Shown piece after piece: positions 8,993 through 17,717 of a stretch of DNA of 64,000 nucleotides (the first letter of the stretch is position 1; the number at the start of each line of letters is the position of its first letter). Source of the stretch: Streptomyces mirabilis (GTDB taxonomy: Bacteria > Actinomycetota > Actinomycetes > Streptomycetales > Streptomycetaceae). A program made the position numbers and the translations under genes. The DNA is taken from contig NZ_CP074102.1 of NCBI RefSeq assembly GCF_018310535.1, forward strand, positions 2,914,001 through 2,978,000, in the 5' to 3' direction. Under the pieces are notes generated by a model. That model searched no databases. It was not told where the DNA came from and worked only from the letters and a program-made list of their open reading frames with translations.

Positions 8993-9616
8993 AGTTTCGT
9001 CCGGGGCCTCCTCGGAATCCTCACCGTCTTCGAAGTAGGCGTCCAGGACCGCGTCCAGCTGGTCCTCCCACTCCTTGAAGCGCGCCCGGGCCGTCGCCTC
9101 GATCTCGATCGGGTACCAGCGACGGTCCGGGGTGTGCACCGTGATGGTGAACCGCTTCCCGAAGCGGGGCGACTCCGTCTCGACGGCGCCGATCTCGTCC
9201 CAGCGGAACTCGGCCTCCTGGTCGTCCAGACGCAGCCGTACGCCGCCCTGGTCGGCCTTGATCGAGGCGCGCCGGTCGGACGCCTCGAACACCGGCCCGT
9301 CCGGGTCCGGTTCGGGCTCGGAGTCCGAGTCGGATTCGGAGGTGGCCTCCTCTTCGGCCTCGGCGGGCGCCTCCTCGGAGACCTCGTCCTCGGGGGCGGC
9401 GTCCTCGACAACCGCCTCCTCGGACGCGACCTCTTCGGAGGCGGTCTCTTCGGACTCGGCCTCCTCGACGGCCGCGTCCTTCGGCTCCGCCTTCGCGGGT
9501 GACGTGAGCCCGGGGATGTACGCCGGGTTCACCGCGGCGGCGTCCAGGGGCTGGCTCTTCGAACCTATGCGCTGCTCCACAGCGGGCAGTATGGTCGAAG
9601 ATCCTGTGTCGGACAC
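8984..9616 (-). CDS. Acidic low-complexity protein with C-terminal PH-like domain
   Basis: A 210-residue protein. The GTG at 9616 is preferred because GGGGG lies 6-8 nt upstream and the frame beyond it antisenses the permease gene. Residues about 45-115 are extremely acidic, built of imperfect repeats of EEVASEEAVVEDAAPE type ending in a Ser-Asp-Glu-Pro run. The C-terminal 90 residues form a strand-rich domain (RASIKADQGGVRLRLDD, EFRWDEIGAVE, KRFTITVHTPDRRWYPIEIE) closing with an amphipathic helix. No membrane segment or export signal is seen. The final residues and stop codon come from the hairpin element at 8934-8992, so the natural C-terminus may have been reset by that element. Function unknown. 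Confidence 0.7.
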   Translation of the reverse strand: MSDTGSSTILPAVEQRIGSKSQPLDAAAVNPAYIPGLTSPAKAEPKDAAVEEAESEETASEEVASEEAVVEDAAPEDEVSEEAPAEAEEEATSESDSDSEPEPDPDGPVFEASDRRASIKADQGGVRLRLDDQEAEFRWDEIGAVETESPRFGKRFTITVHTPDRRWYPIEIEATARARFKEWEDQLDAVLDAYFEDGEDSEEAPDETAP

Positions 9617-9666
9617 AGCCAGCCCCCAAGTTGGCAACGCGACCGTTGTACGAAGACGCCCCGTAC

Positions 9667-11154
9667 CTACACGAACAGGCTCACCACCGCCGCCACCGCG
9701 AAGCCCGCCACCGACAGCACCGACTCCAGGACCGTCCAGGTCTTGAGGGTGTCCCGTTCGGAGATGCCGAAGTACTTCGCCACCATCCAGAAGCCGCCGT
9801 CGTTGACGTGCGAGGCGAAGATGGAGCCCGCCGAGATCGCCATGATGACCAGGGCGACGAAGGCCTGGGAGTGGTCGCCCTCGGTCAGCAGCGGGGCCAC
9901 GATGCCGGCCGTGGTGACGATGGCGACCGTCGCCGAGCCCTGGGCGACACGCAGGACCAGGGAGATGAGGTAGGCGAGGACGATCACCGGCAGGCCGACG
10001 TCGTTGAAGGTGTCGGAGAGTGCCTGGGCGACCCCGCTGCCCTTGAGGACCGCGCCGAAGACCCCGCCCGCGCCGACCACGAGCAGAATGTTGCCGACCG
10101 GCTTCAGCGAGGCCGTGGACACCGTCTCCAGCGACTTGCGGGACCAGCCGCGGCGGATGCCGAGCAGGTAGTACGCCAGCAGCAGCGCGATCGTCAGCGC
10201 GACGAAGGGGTGGCCGAAGAACTCGATGACCGAGCGGCCCGTGGAGGGGTCGAAGGCGATCGAGGAGAAGGTCGCGAGCAGGATCAGCACCAGCGGCGTA
10301 CCGATGATGGCCAGGACCGTGCCGAGCGGCACCGGCTTCTCCTGCGGCGCGACCCCGGCGGCCCGCTGCTCCTCGACCAGCGCGGCCCTCGCCTCGTCGG
10401 CGGCCTCGGCCATGTCCTGCGGCACGGGGACGAAGATCCGCCTGCCGATCCACGCGGACCAGGCCCAGGCGGCGAGCACGGCGGGGATGCCGCAGACGAT
10501 GCCCATGAGGATGACCCAGCCGAGCTGCACGTGGAGCAGTCCCGCGGCGGCGACCGGGCCCGGGTGCGGCGGCAGGAACGCGTGGGTCATGGAAAGACCC
10601 GCGAGCAGCGGCAGGCAGTAGAGCAGGATCGACTTGCCGCCGCGCTTGGCGGCCGCGTAGACGATCGGTGCGAGGACGAAGATGCCGACGTCGAAGAAGA
10701 CGGGGATGCCGAAGATGAGGCCGGTGAGGCCCATGGCGAGGGGCGCCCGCTCCTCACCGAAGAGGTTCAGCAGCCGGGACGCCAACACCTCCGCCCCGCC
10801 GCTGACTTCGAGGATCGCGCCGAGCATCGTGCCGAGCCCGATGATGATCGCGATGTGGCCGAGGGTGCCGCCCATGCCGGACTCGATGAGGGAGACGGCG
10901 TCGGAGCGCTGGACCGTGCCGAAGAGTTCGGTGACGGAGAGACCGGCCGCGAGGCCGACGGCTATGGAGACCGCGAGCAGCGCCACGAAGGGCTGGAGTC
11001 TCGCCTTGATGATCAGGACGAGAAGCAGGGCGATACCGAGCGCGGCGACGGTCAGCAGACCGGCGGTGCCGTGGATGAGGGCGATCAGGCCGCCGGTGTG
11101 GGGTGGGGCCGGTGGTGCGGTGGTGGCGGCGAGCAGGGGCAGGGGTGAGGACAT
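9667..11154 (-). CDS. GntP family gluconate/organic acid permease
   Basis: A 495-residue integral membrane transporter with about 12-14 hydrophobic helices. Family marks include GLGTMLGAILEVSGGAEVLA, the IFGIPVFFDVGIFVLAPIV segment, and THAFLPPHPGPVAAAG, which is the signature of GntP proton symporters for gluconate and related hydroxy acids. The ATG at 11154 is chosen over an upstream in-frame ATG at 11220 because the conserved region begins just after it and the longer start would overlap the hairpin at 11215-11249. It follows RidA in the same direction after that hairpin. In this island it probably imports the sugar acid or D-hydroxy/amino acid that the neighbouring kinase and PLP enzyme act on. 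Confidence 0.92.
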   Translation of the reverse strand: MSSPLPLLAATTAPPAPPHTGGLIALIHGTAGLLTVAALGIALLLVLIIKARLQPFVALLAVSIAVGLAAGLSVTELFGTVQRSDAVSLIESGMGGTLGHIAIIIGLGTMLGAILEVSGGAEVLASRLLNLFGEERAPLAMGLTGLIFGIPVFFDVGIFVLAPIVYAAAKRGGKSILLYCLPLLAGLSMTHAFLPPHPGPVAAAGLLHVQLGWVILMGIVCGIPAVLAAWAWSAWIGRRIFVPVPQDMAEAADEARAALVEEQRAAGVAPQEKPVPLGTVLAIIGTPLVLILLATFSSIAFDPSTGRSVIEFFGHPFVALTIALLLAYYLLGIRRGWSRKSLETVSTASLKPVGNILLVVGAGGVFGAVLKGSGVAQALSDTFNDVGLPVIVLAYLISLVLRVAQGSATVAIVTTAGIVAPLLTEGDHSQAFVALVIMAISAGSIFASHVNDGGFWMVAKYFGISERDTLKTWTVLESVLSVAGFAVAAVVSLFV

Positions 11155-11214
11155 GAGCGGAGGACCTCTGCAGTCGGGTAAGTGGGGCATGCGGCTTTCG
11201 GGCAGGGGGGATCG

Positions 11215-11249
11215 CGGCACGGCGTCCCATGGGGATGGACGCCGTGCCG
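11215..11249 (-). terminator. Hairpin between ridA-like gene and the GntP permease
   Basis: A perfect 13-bp inverted repeat (CGGCACGGCGTCC at 11215-11227 with its complement at 11237-11249) lies between the RidA-like stop and the permease start. There is no long U-run, as is usual in Streptomyces terminators. It may end or attenuate the IclR-kinase-RidA message before the permease. Confidence 0.6.
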
Positions 11250-11286
11250 TGATGACGTACGGGGTGCGGGAGTTGGAGGGGGGCGC

Positions 11287-11697
11287 TCAGCCCAGTACGG
11301 CGAGCGCGTCGATCTCGATGAGGAGGCCGGCCGGCAGGCCGACGTAGACCGTGGTGCGGGCGGCGGGGGGCGCGGTGAGGCCCTGCTCCTCGAAATAGGT
11401 GTTGTAGATCTGGTTCATCTCGGCGAAGTGGTCGACGTCCGTGAGGTAGACGCGGATCATCATCGCGTCGTCCCAGCTCGCGCCGCCCTCTTCGAGGATC
11501 GCCTGGACGTTGGCGAGGGTCTGGAGGGTCTGTTCACGCAGAGTGGGACCGGCGGGCGTGGGCGGCTTGCCCTCCTCGGCCGGGAGGAAGCCGACCTGTC
11601 CGGCGACCTGGAGGATGTTCCCCTTCTTCACGCCGTGCGAGAACTTCGCCGGCGGCGTGGTGTGGGTCTTGGGGGTGAGGGCGGTCTTCTCGGTCAT
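11287..11697 (-). CDS. RidA/YjgF family enamine/imine deaminase
   Basis: A 136-residue member of the Rid family, which hydrolyses reactive 2-aminoacrylate and other enamines released by PLP-dependent dehydratases. The conserved catalytic arginine region is PPAARTTVYVGLPAGLLIEI, preceded by the helix DAMMIRVYLTDVDHFAEMN and the loop YNTYFEEQG. Length matches the family. Its start codon overlaps the stop of the IclR gene by ATGA, so the two are translationally coupled. Its presence next to a fold-III PLP deaminase/aldolase fits well: it would detoxify the imine products of that enzyme. Confidence 0.93.
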   Translation of the reverse strand: MTEKTALTPKTHTTPPAKFSHGVKKGNILQVAGQVGFLPAEEGKPPTPAGPTLREQTLQTLANVQAILEEGGASWDDAMMIRVYLTDVDHFAEMNQIYNTYFEEQGLTAPPAARTTVYVGLPAGLLIEIDALAVLG

Positions 11698-12467
11698 GGA
11701 CGTCGGGCACTCTCTTCCTTGGCTGGGGGCTTGCCGGAGTACTCGTGGCTGATGGCGTCGGCGGTCCGGCGCACCAGCGGGAGCAGGGTGAGGAGTTCGT
11801 CGGCGGTGACGACGACGTTCGGCGCGGAGACCGACATCGCGGCGACGACGCGTCCGTCGGCGCCGCGGATGGGGGCCGCGACGCAGTTGATGGACTCCTC
11901 GTGGCCACCGAGGTCGGTGGCCCAGCCCTGTTCGCGCACCGTGGCCAACTCCTTGAGGAAGGCAGGTGCGTTGGGGGTCGAACGGGCCGTGTACATGGGG
12001 TAGTCGAGCTTGTCCGCGACGGCGCGGCGCTCGGGCTCGGGGAGATCGGCGAGGAGGAGTTTGGCGACGGCGGCGACCGTGATGGCGACCGGCTTCCCGA
12101 TCCGCGAGTACATGCGCACCGGGTAGCGGCTCTCCACCTTGTCGATGTAGAGGACCTCGTTCTCCTCGTACACCGCGAGGTGGACGGTGTGCCCGCAGGT
12201 CTCGTTGAGCCGTACGAGGTGGGGGTGCGCGATCTCGCGGACGTCGAGGTTCTCGACGGCCTCCTGGGCGAGGGCGAAGAGGCGGGCGCCGAGGCGGTAG
12301 CGCTGGTCGGACTGGCGGTAGACGAGGCCGTGCTCGTGCAGGGTGCGCAGGAGGCGGAGCGCGGTGGACTTGTGGACGCCGAGGCGGTCGGCGACCTGGC
12401 CGAGGTCGGCGGGGCCCTCGGCGAGCAGCGGCAAGATGCTCAGCGCTCGGTCGACGGTCTGGCTCAT
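11694..12467 (-). CDS. IclR family transcriptional regulator
   Basis: A 257-residue regulator. The N-terminal winged helix (DRALSILPLLAEGPADLGQV, then LGVHKSTALRLLRTLHEHGL) is followed by the IclR effector-binding domain (GHTVHLAVYEENEVLYIDKV and, later, INCVAAPIRGADGRVVAAMS). The ATG at 12467 overlaps the stop of the kinase gene by four bases, and its own stop overlaps the RidA start. The regulator therefore sits inside the catabolic operon it most likely controls. A candidate operator is the palindrome at 13643-13659 between the two divergent halves of the island. Confidence 0.93.
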   Translation of the reverse strand: MSQTVDRALSILPLLAEGPADLGQVADRLGVHKSTALRLLRTLHEHGLVYRQSDQRYRLGARLFALAQEAVENLDVREIAHPHLVRLNETCGHTVHLAVYEENEVLYIDKVESRYPVRMYSRIGKPVAITVAAVAKLLLADLPEPERRAVADKLDYPMYTARSTPNAPAFLKELATVREQGWATDLGGHEESINCVAAPIRGADGRVVAAMSVSAPNVVVTADELLTLLPLVRRTADAISHEYSGKPPAKEESARRP

Positions 12468-13537
12468 GGGGTACGTACCTCCTCCTGGGCCCGCGTGACG
12501 GCTTCGGTCCAGCCGGGGCCGAGTCGAAGTGTCTCCCACGCGTCGTCGTCCAGAGCGGCCAGCCGGTCGGCGTGGTCGCGGGAGGGGGGTACGGCGAGGT
12601 CGCCGTGGACGGTGAGGGCGGCGGCGGCCATGAGGTGGCCGTGCCGGAGCCGGTCCCGGGCGGGCAGTGCGCGCAGGGTGGCGGAGAGGAACCCGGCGGC
12701 GAAGGCGTCGCCCGCGCCGACGGCCGCCATCACGTCGACGCGCAGGGCGCGTACGAACGTGGTGGTGTCGGGGGCGTCCTGGGCGGCGCCCGCCGTGGCC
12801 CTCTCGAACACGGTCGCTCCGTCCCCGCCCCGCTTGACGACGAGGACGGCGGGTTCCGGCAGCGCGTCGCGGATCGCCCGCGCCCCGCGCAGCCCCCAGG
12901 CGGCGCGGGCCTCGTCGTCCCCGACGAACACGATGTCCGCGCCGCGCGCGAGGTCGAGCAGGACGCGCGGCCCGTCGGCGTCGCGCCACAACCCGGCGCG
13001 GTGGTTGACGTCGAAGGAGACGAGAGGGCGCCTCGCGCGGGGCGCGGTGAGTTCGCGCATCAGGCCGAGACAGTCCTCGGACAGCGCCGCGGTGATGCCG
13101 GACAGGTGCAGTACGCGGCCCGACCGCAGGGCGCCCATGTCCACGTTGTCCCTGTTCATCGCGGAGGCGGCGGATCCGGCCCGGTAGTAGGCGACCTCGT
13201 GGGCGTCGCTCGCCCGGTCGCCCGCCGTGCGGAAGTAGATGCCCGTCGGGCGCGCGGGATCCCGTCGTACGGCGGAGGTGTCGACGCCGTACGCGGCGAT
13301 CGCCTCGACGAGGTGGTCGCCGAACCCGTCGGTGCCGACCCGGCCGACCCAGCGCACGGTGTGCCCGGCCGCGGCGAGCACACACGCCACGTTGGACTCG
13401 GCTCCGCCGATCCCCCGCTCGAACGACGGCACATCGGCGAGGCGCCCCGGCCGGGTGGGCAGGAACGTGACCATGGACTCGCCGAGCGCGACGACATCCA
13501 CGACGTCCGGGGCGTCGACAGGTCCGTTGGGGGTCAC
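12464..13537 (-). CDS. PfkB family carbohydrate kinase (2-keto-3-deoxygluconate kinase-like)
   Basis: A 357-residue ribokinase-fold sugar kinase. The first PfkB signature is GGAESNVACVLAAAGHTVRW, and the second, with the anion hole and catalytic Asp, is VDVMAAVGAGDAFAAGFLSA. The lid and substrate region contains FDVNHRAGLW. GTG at 13537 is taken as the start because GAGGAG lies 8-10 nt upstream and the conserved strand DVVDVVALGESMV begins about 12 residues in; the frame stays open to 13651. Together with a GntP permease it suggests phosphorylation of a keto-deoxy sugar acid, but the D-amino-acid enzymes on the other strand make the true substrate uncertain. Confidence 0.9.
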   Translation of the reverse strand: MTPNGPVDAPDVVDVVALGESMVTFLPTRPGRLADVPSFERGIGGAESNVACVLAAAGHTVRWVGRVGTDGFGDHLVEAIAAYGVDTSAVRRDPARPTGIYFRTAGDRASDAHEVAYYRAGSAASAMNRDNVDMGALRSGRVLHLSGITAALSEDCLGLMRELTAPRARRPLVSFDVNHRAGLWRDADGPRVLLDLARGADIVFVGDDEARAAWGLRGARAIRDALPEPAVLVVKRGGDGATVFERATAGAAQDAPDTTTFVRALRVDVMAAVGAGDAFAAGFLSATLRALPARDRLRHGHLMAAAALTVHGDLAVPPSRDHADRLAALDDDAWETLRLGPGWTEAVTRAQEEVRTP

Positions 13538-13642
13538 GATGTCTGGGGCTCCTCGCTCTCGCGGCCGACGGGGACCGGGCGGCACCGTTGACCCTGCGTT
13601 GGCTGGGATGTTAGACAGCAGTAAACGACATACGCAATGACC

Positions 13643-13659
13643 GTTGCACATGATGCAAC
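13643..13659. promoter_or_regulatory. Palindromic operator candidate for the IclR regulator
   Basis: A perfect inverted repeat, GTTGCA, five bases (CATGA), TGCAAC, lies in the 152-bp divergent gap between the kinase start (13537) and the PLP enzyme start (13690). It sits 31 bp upstream of the plus-strand start, where it would block a promoter. IclR-type proteins bind imperfect palindromes of this size, and the IclR gene is in the adjacent operon. Confidence 0.5.
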
Positions 13660-13689
13660 AGAGTGCAGCGCACTGGAAGGGATGGCCCC

Positions 13690-14973
13690 ATGACCGCCTC
13701 CGAAGCCGCCGCCCGTCTGGCGGCGGACCGTCTCGCCACGGACCGCGTCGACCACCGCTTCAAGGGCCTCCCCCCGGACGCCGAGGGTCTGACCGTCGGT
13801 GAGCTGGCCGCCCAGCGCCGCGACCTCTTCACCGGCGGCTTCACCACCCCCGTCCTCGCCCTGTCCGCCGAGCGCCTGACGCACAACCTGGAACTGATGG
13901 AGACGTACGCCGTCCGCCACGGCCTCGCCTTCGCCCCGCACGGCAAGACGTCGATGGCCCCCCAGCTGTTCTGGCGGCAGATCGAGCACGGCGCCTGGGG
14001 CATCACCCTCGCCGTGCCCCACCAGGTGCGCGTGGCGAGGGAATTCGGGATCGAGCGGATCTTCCTCGCGAACGAACTCGTCGACGCGGCGGCGCTGCGC
14101 TGGATCGCGTCCGAGCTGGCGGCCGACCCGGACTTCCGCTTCGTCTGTTACGTCGACTCGGTGCGCGGCGTCGAGCTGATGGACGCGGCGCTGCACGGCT
14201 CCACCCGTCCGGTGGACGTGGTCGTCGAGCTCGCCGCCGGCGCGGGGGCCCGCACCGGGGTGCGTACGGAGGCGGAGTGCACGGCGGTCGCGGACGCGGT
14301 GGCCGCGACGCGGACCCTGCGGCTGGTCGGCGTGGCCGGTTACGAGGGCGAGGTCCCGGGGGCGGACCCCGAGCGTGTGCACGCCTGGCTGCGGCGGCTG
14401 ACCGCGCTGGCGGTGGACTTCGACAAGGCGGGCCGGTTCGAAGGAGTGGCGGAGATCGTCGTCAGCGCGGGCGGCAGCGCCTGGTTCGACGCCGTCGCGG
14501 ACGTCTTCTCCGAGCTCCCCGATCTCTCCCTGCCCGTACTGAAACTGCTGCGTTCGGGCGCGTACGTCTCGCACGACGACGGCCACTACCGTCGGCTGAC
14601 CCCCTTCACCCGGGTCCCCGAGGAGGGCGCGCTGCACCCCGCGTTCCGCCTCTGGGCCCAGGTCGTCTCCCGGCCCTCCCCCGAGCAGGCCTTCGTCAAC
14701 GCGGGGAAGCGCGACGCGGCGTACGACCTCGATCTGCCCGAGGTCCAGGTGGTGCGGCGGGACGGTGCCGAGCGGCCGGCGACGGGTCTGACGGTGACCG
14801 CGCTCTCCGACCAGCACGCGTGGCTGCGCACGGACCCGGAGGCGGATGTCCAGGTCGGGGACTGGGTGGGCCTCGGGCTGTCCCACCCCTGCACGTCCTT
14901 CGACAAGTGGCAGCTGATTCCGCTGGTGGAGGCGGACGGCACGGTCGTGGACTACGTCCGTACGTTCTTCTGA
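13690..14973 (+). CDS. Fold-III PLP enzyme: D-threonine aldolase / D-amino acid deaminase family
   Basis: A 427-residue alanine-racemase-fold PLP enzyme. The Schiff-base lysine lies in GLAFAPHGKTSMAPQLFW (about residue 87). The C-terminal metal site of the D-serine dehydratase/D-threonine aldolase family is seen as SHPCTSFDKWQ, with the His-x-Cys pair. The NAGKRDAAYDLDLPEV motif is typical of Streptomyces amino acid deaminases. The ATG at 13690 follows GGAAGGG. The downstream N-acyl-D-amino-acid deacylase starts 38 bp later, giving a pathway order of deacylation then deamination or aldol cleavage of a D-amino acid. The RidA on the opposite strand would handle the enamine product. Confidence 0.9.
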   Translation: MTASEAAARLAADRLATDRVDHRFKGLPPDAEGLTVGELAAQRRDLFTGGFTTPVLALSAERLTHNLELMETYAVRHGLAFAPHGKTSMAPQLFWRQIEHGAWGITLAVPHQVRVAREFGIERIFLANELVDAAALRWIASELAADPDFRFVCYVDSVRGVELMDAALHGSTRPVDVVVELAAGAGARTGVRTEAECTAVADAVAATRTLRLVGVAGYEGEVPGADPERVHAWLRRLTALAVDFDKAGRFEGVAEIVVSAGGSAWFDAVADVFSELPDLSLPVLKLLRSGAYVSHDDGHYRRLTPFTRVPEEGALHPAFRLWAQVVSRPSPEQAFVNAGKRDAAYDLDLPEVQVVRRDGAERPATGLTVTALSDQHAWLRTDPEADVQVGDWVGLGLSHPCTSFDKWQLIPLVEADGTVVDYVRTFF

Positions 14974-15011
14974 GAGGCCGTTGTGACGAATGTTCCTTGG
15001 AGGCCCCTGTG

Positions 15012-16634
15012 ATGGATCTCGTCATCCGCGACGCGGAGGTCGTCGACGGCACCGGCGGCCCCTCGTACCGCGCCGACGTGGGCATCGAGGGCGGCAGGAT
15101 CACCACCGTGCTCAAGGAGGGGGCGGCGGCCGGCTGTCTGCGGCCGGTCGCCCGGCGGGTCCTTGACGCCGAGGGCCTGGCCCTCTCCCCCGGTTTCATC
15201 GACATGCACGCCCACAGCGACCTCGCCCTCCTGCGCGACCCGGACCACAGCGCGAAGGCGGCACAGGGGGTGACCCTGGAGGTCATCGGCCAGGACGGGC
15301 TGTCGTACGCGCCGGTCGACGACCGCACCCTCGCGGAGGTCCGGTCCACGATCACCGGCTGGAACGGCCCCGGTGACGACATCGACTTCGGCTGGCGTTC
15401 GGTGGGCGAGTACCTGGACCGGCTCGACCACGGCTTCGACGGCGCGGGCATCGCGGTGAACGCCGCGTATCTGATCCCGCAGGGCACCGTCCGGATGCTC
15501 GCCGTCGGCTGGGACGACCGACCCGCGACGGCGCGGGAGCTGGAGCGGATGCGGCGACTGGTGGCCGACGGGATGCGCGAGGGCGCCGTCGGCATGTCCT
15601 CCGGCCTCACCTACACCCCCGGCATGTACGCCCAGGACGCCGAACTCACCGAGCTGTGCCGGGTGGTGGCGGAGTACGGCGGCTACTACTGCCCCCACCA
15701 CCGCTCGTACGGGGCGGGCGCCCTGGCGGCGTACGAGGAGATGGTGGCCCTCACCCGCGAGGCGGGCTGCCCGCTCCACCTCGCCCACGCCACCATGAAC
15801 TTCGGCGTCAACGAGGGCAGGGCCCCGGAGCTGCTGGCCCTCCTGGACGACGCCCTCGCCGCGGGCGCGGACATCAGCCTCGACACGTACCCCTACACCC
15901 CCGGCTGCACCACGCTCGTGGCGATGCTGCCGAGCTGGGCGAGCGAGGGCGGCCCGGAGGCGATCCTCGCGCGCCTGAAGGACGAGGAGACGGCCGAACG
16001 CATCCGGCACCACATGGAGGTGATCGGGGCCGACGGCTGCCACGGCGTGCCCATCGAGTGGGACACGATCGAGATCTCGGGAGTCACCGACCCGGCGCTC
16101 GCGTCGTACGTCGGCAGCACGGTCCGGCAGTCCGCCGACCGGCTCGGCGAGAGCCCCTGGACGACCGCCCGCCGTCTCCTCCTCGACGACCGGCTGGGAC
16201 CGACGATCCTCCAGCACGTCGGCCACGAGGAGAACGTCCGCGCGATCATGCGGCACCGTGTGCACACCGGCGGTTCGGACGGCATCCTGCGCGGCGACAA
16301 GCCGCACCCACGCGCGTACGGCACGTTCCCGCAGTATCTGGGGAAGTACGTACGGGAGTTGGGCGTCCTCTCCCTGGAGGAGTGCGTCGCCCATCTCACC
16401 GGCCACCCGGCCGCCCGGCTGCGGCTGCCCGACCGCGGCCTGGTCCGCGAGGGGTACCGCGCCGACCTGGTCCTCTTCGACCCGGCCACGGTCGCGGCGG
16501 GCTCGACGTTCGAGGACCCGCGCAGACTCCCCACGGGCATCCCGTACGTCCTGATCGACGGCAGGTTCGTGATCGAGGACGGGCGGCGGACGGACGTGCT
16601 GGCGGGGCGGGCGGTCCGCCGGACTCCCCGGTGA
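15012..16634 (+). CDS. N-acyl-D-amino-acid deacylase (amidohydrolase superfamily)
   Basis: A 540-residue zinc amidohydrolase of the D-aminoacylase group, expected to free D-amino acids from N-acyl forms. Metal ligands and catalytic residues visible are H66 and H68 in GFIDMHAHSDL, the histidines at 229-230 (YYCPHHRSYG), H259 in LHLAHATMNF, and the catalytic Asp D423 in GGSDGIL. The HPRAYGTFPQYLG motif and the closing PADL-type strand (GYRADLVLFDP) are family marks. The position that is GNCG in classical D-aminoacylases, carrying the bridging zinc cysteine, reads GQDG at residues 93-96, so the metal site differs. GGAGG precedes the ATG by 8 nt. It is probably co-transcribed with the upstream PLP enzyme. 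Confidence 0.92.
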   Translation: MDLVIRDAEVVDGTGGPSYRADVGIEGGRITTVLKEGAAAGCLRPVARRVLDAEGLALSPGFIDMHAHSDLALLRDPDHSAKAAQGVTLEVIGQDGLSYAPVDDRTLAEVRSTITGWNGPGDDIDFGWRSVGEYLDRLDHGFDGAGIAVNAAYLIPQGTVRMLAVGWDDRPATARELERMRRLVADGMREGAVGMSSGLTYTPGMYAQDAELTELCRVVAEYGGYYCPHHRSYGAGALAAYEEMVALTREAGCPLHLAHATMNFGVNEGRAPELLALLDDALAAGADISLDTYPYTPGCTTLVAMLPSWASEGGPEAILARLKDEETAERIRHHMEVIGADGCHGVPIEWDTIEISGVTDPALASYVGSTVRQSADRLGESPWTTARRLLLDDRLGPTILQHVGHEENVRAIMRHRVHTGGSDGILRGDKPHPRAYGTFPQYLGKYVRELGVLSLEECVAHLTGHPAARLRLPDRGLVREGYRADLVLFDPATVAAGSTFEDPRRLPTGIPYVLIDGRFVIEDGRRTDVLAGRAVRRTPR

Positions 16635-16655
16635 CCGCCCGCCGCCGCACAGAGG

Positions 16656-17549
16656 TCACGGCTTGGGCAGGGTGCATCCGCTCGCGCTCAGGCTGAGCTT
16701 GTTGCCGGTCGTGAAGCAGGCCGGGATCTGGTAGGTCTCCTCGGCGTAGTTGATGCCCGGGTGAATGGTGACGTTGCCGCTCGCGTCGACCTCGCAGGGG
16801 TTGTTCACCGTGCAGGTCTCGCCGTCCTCGTTACCCGTGTTGTTGACGGCGACGACCTTGCCGGTGGACTGGTCGATGACCGGCGAGCCCGAGGTGCCGC
16901 CGATGGTGTTGCAGGCGGAGGTGTAGCGGATGGAGTCCTTCCAGGTCCAGTCGCCCTCCTTGAGGCGGTACGCGAACCCGTCGATGCTGCAGTTGTAGAG
17001 CCGCTTCCAGTAACCGGAGGCGACCGTGATGGCGGTGCCGACGGTCGGGTGCGTGTCCTGCACGGTCAGCGCGCTGATGCCGTACGAGTTCTTGATCGTC
17101 GTGTAGGTGCTGGTGAGCTGGTAGATCGTGACGTCCGTGTCGGTCATCGTCGAGTACGCGACCTTGCTGGCCCGCAGGGTCGCCACCCGGGTCCCGGCGG
17201 AGTTGAGCAGGCCGAAGGTACGGCTGGACGCCTGGTCGACGATCACTTCACCGGGCTCCGGGAAGCCCGTCTCCAGGCAGTGGCCGTTGGAGAGCACGAG
17301 CGCCGGGTCACTGTCCGCGGAGTTGGGGAAGCGGATGACGGAGCCGGAGCAGTTGCTGAGCGCGACGGTCCCGGCGAGGCTGACGGCCTGGAGGGTCGGC
17401 GCCGCCGCCTTCGTGTCCGCCTTGACCGCGGACGCGGACGTGGATGCGGATGTGGACGCCGCCGCGGGTGCGGGTGCCGCGACCGCGGGTGCCACGCCCG
17501 CCCCGGTGATCACCAGGGCGAAGAGCGCGGCGACGAGAGGCTTTCTCAT
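16656..17549 (-). CDS. Secreted trypsin-like serine protease
   Basis: A 297-residue exported protease with chymotrypsin fold. The ATG at 17549 opens a signal peptide (MRKPLVAALFALVITGAGVA) ending near residue 27, then a Ala/Ser/Thr-rich stretch. The catalytic triad is visible as His in LVLSNGHCLE, Asp in YSTMTDTDVTIYQL, and Ser in IGGTSGSPVID. Four or more cysteines in the mature part suggest disulfides. No separate pro-domain like that of S. griseus proteases A/B is seen. It is convergent with the deacylase gene, 21 bp away. Upstream 169 bp separate it from the next minus-strand gene. Confidence 0.92.
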   Translation of the reverse strand: MRKPLVAALFALVITGAGVAPAVAAPAPAAASTSASTSASAVKADTKAAAPTLQAVSLAGTVALSNCSGSVIRFPNSADSDPALVLSNGHCLETGFPEPGEVIVDQASSRTFGLLNSAGTRVATLRASKVAYSTMTDTDVTIYQLTSTYTTIKNSYGISALTVQDTHPTVGTAITVASGYWKRLYNCSIDGFAYRLKEGDWTWKDSIRYTSACNTIGGTSGSPVIDQSTGKVVAVNNTGNEDGETCTVNNPCEVDASGNVTIHPGINYAEETYQIPACFTTGNKLSLSASGCTLPKP

Positions 17550-17717
17550 GTGGGGGTCCCCTCTTGCGACTTGGGCGACCGGAGATCTTCCGGCCACTTC
17601 CAGTCTTGTCATGCGCATTGTCAATCGAGGGGGCGGGAGGGACAAGGAGCGGTTTCCGGCCATGAGCATGCCGGAGTGACGGGACGGGGCGTGTCGTATA
17701 CGCGAGCGAGCCGACGG

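Noticed and set aside
9631..11148. A 505-codon plus-strand frame opposite the GntP permease
   Set aside because: Its translation is an Asp/Arg/Glu/Gln-rich mirror of membrane helices, as expected from the complement of hydrophobic codons.
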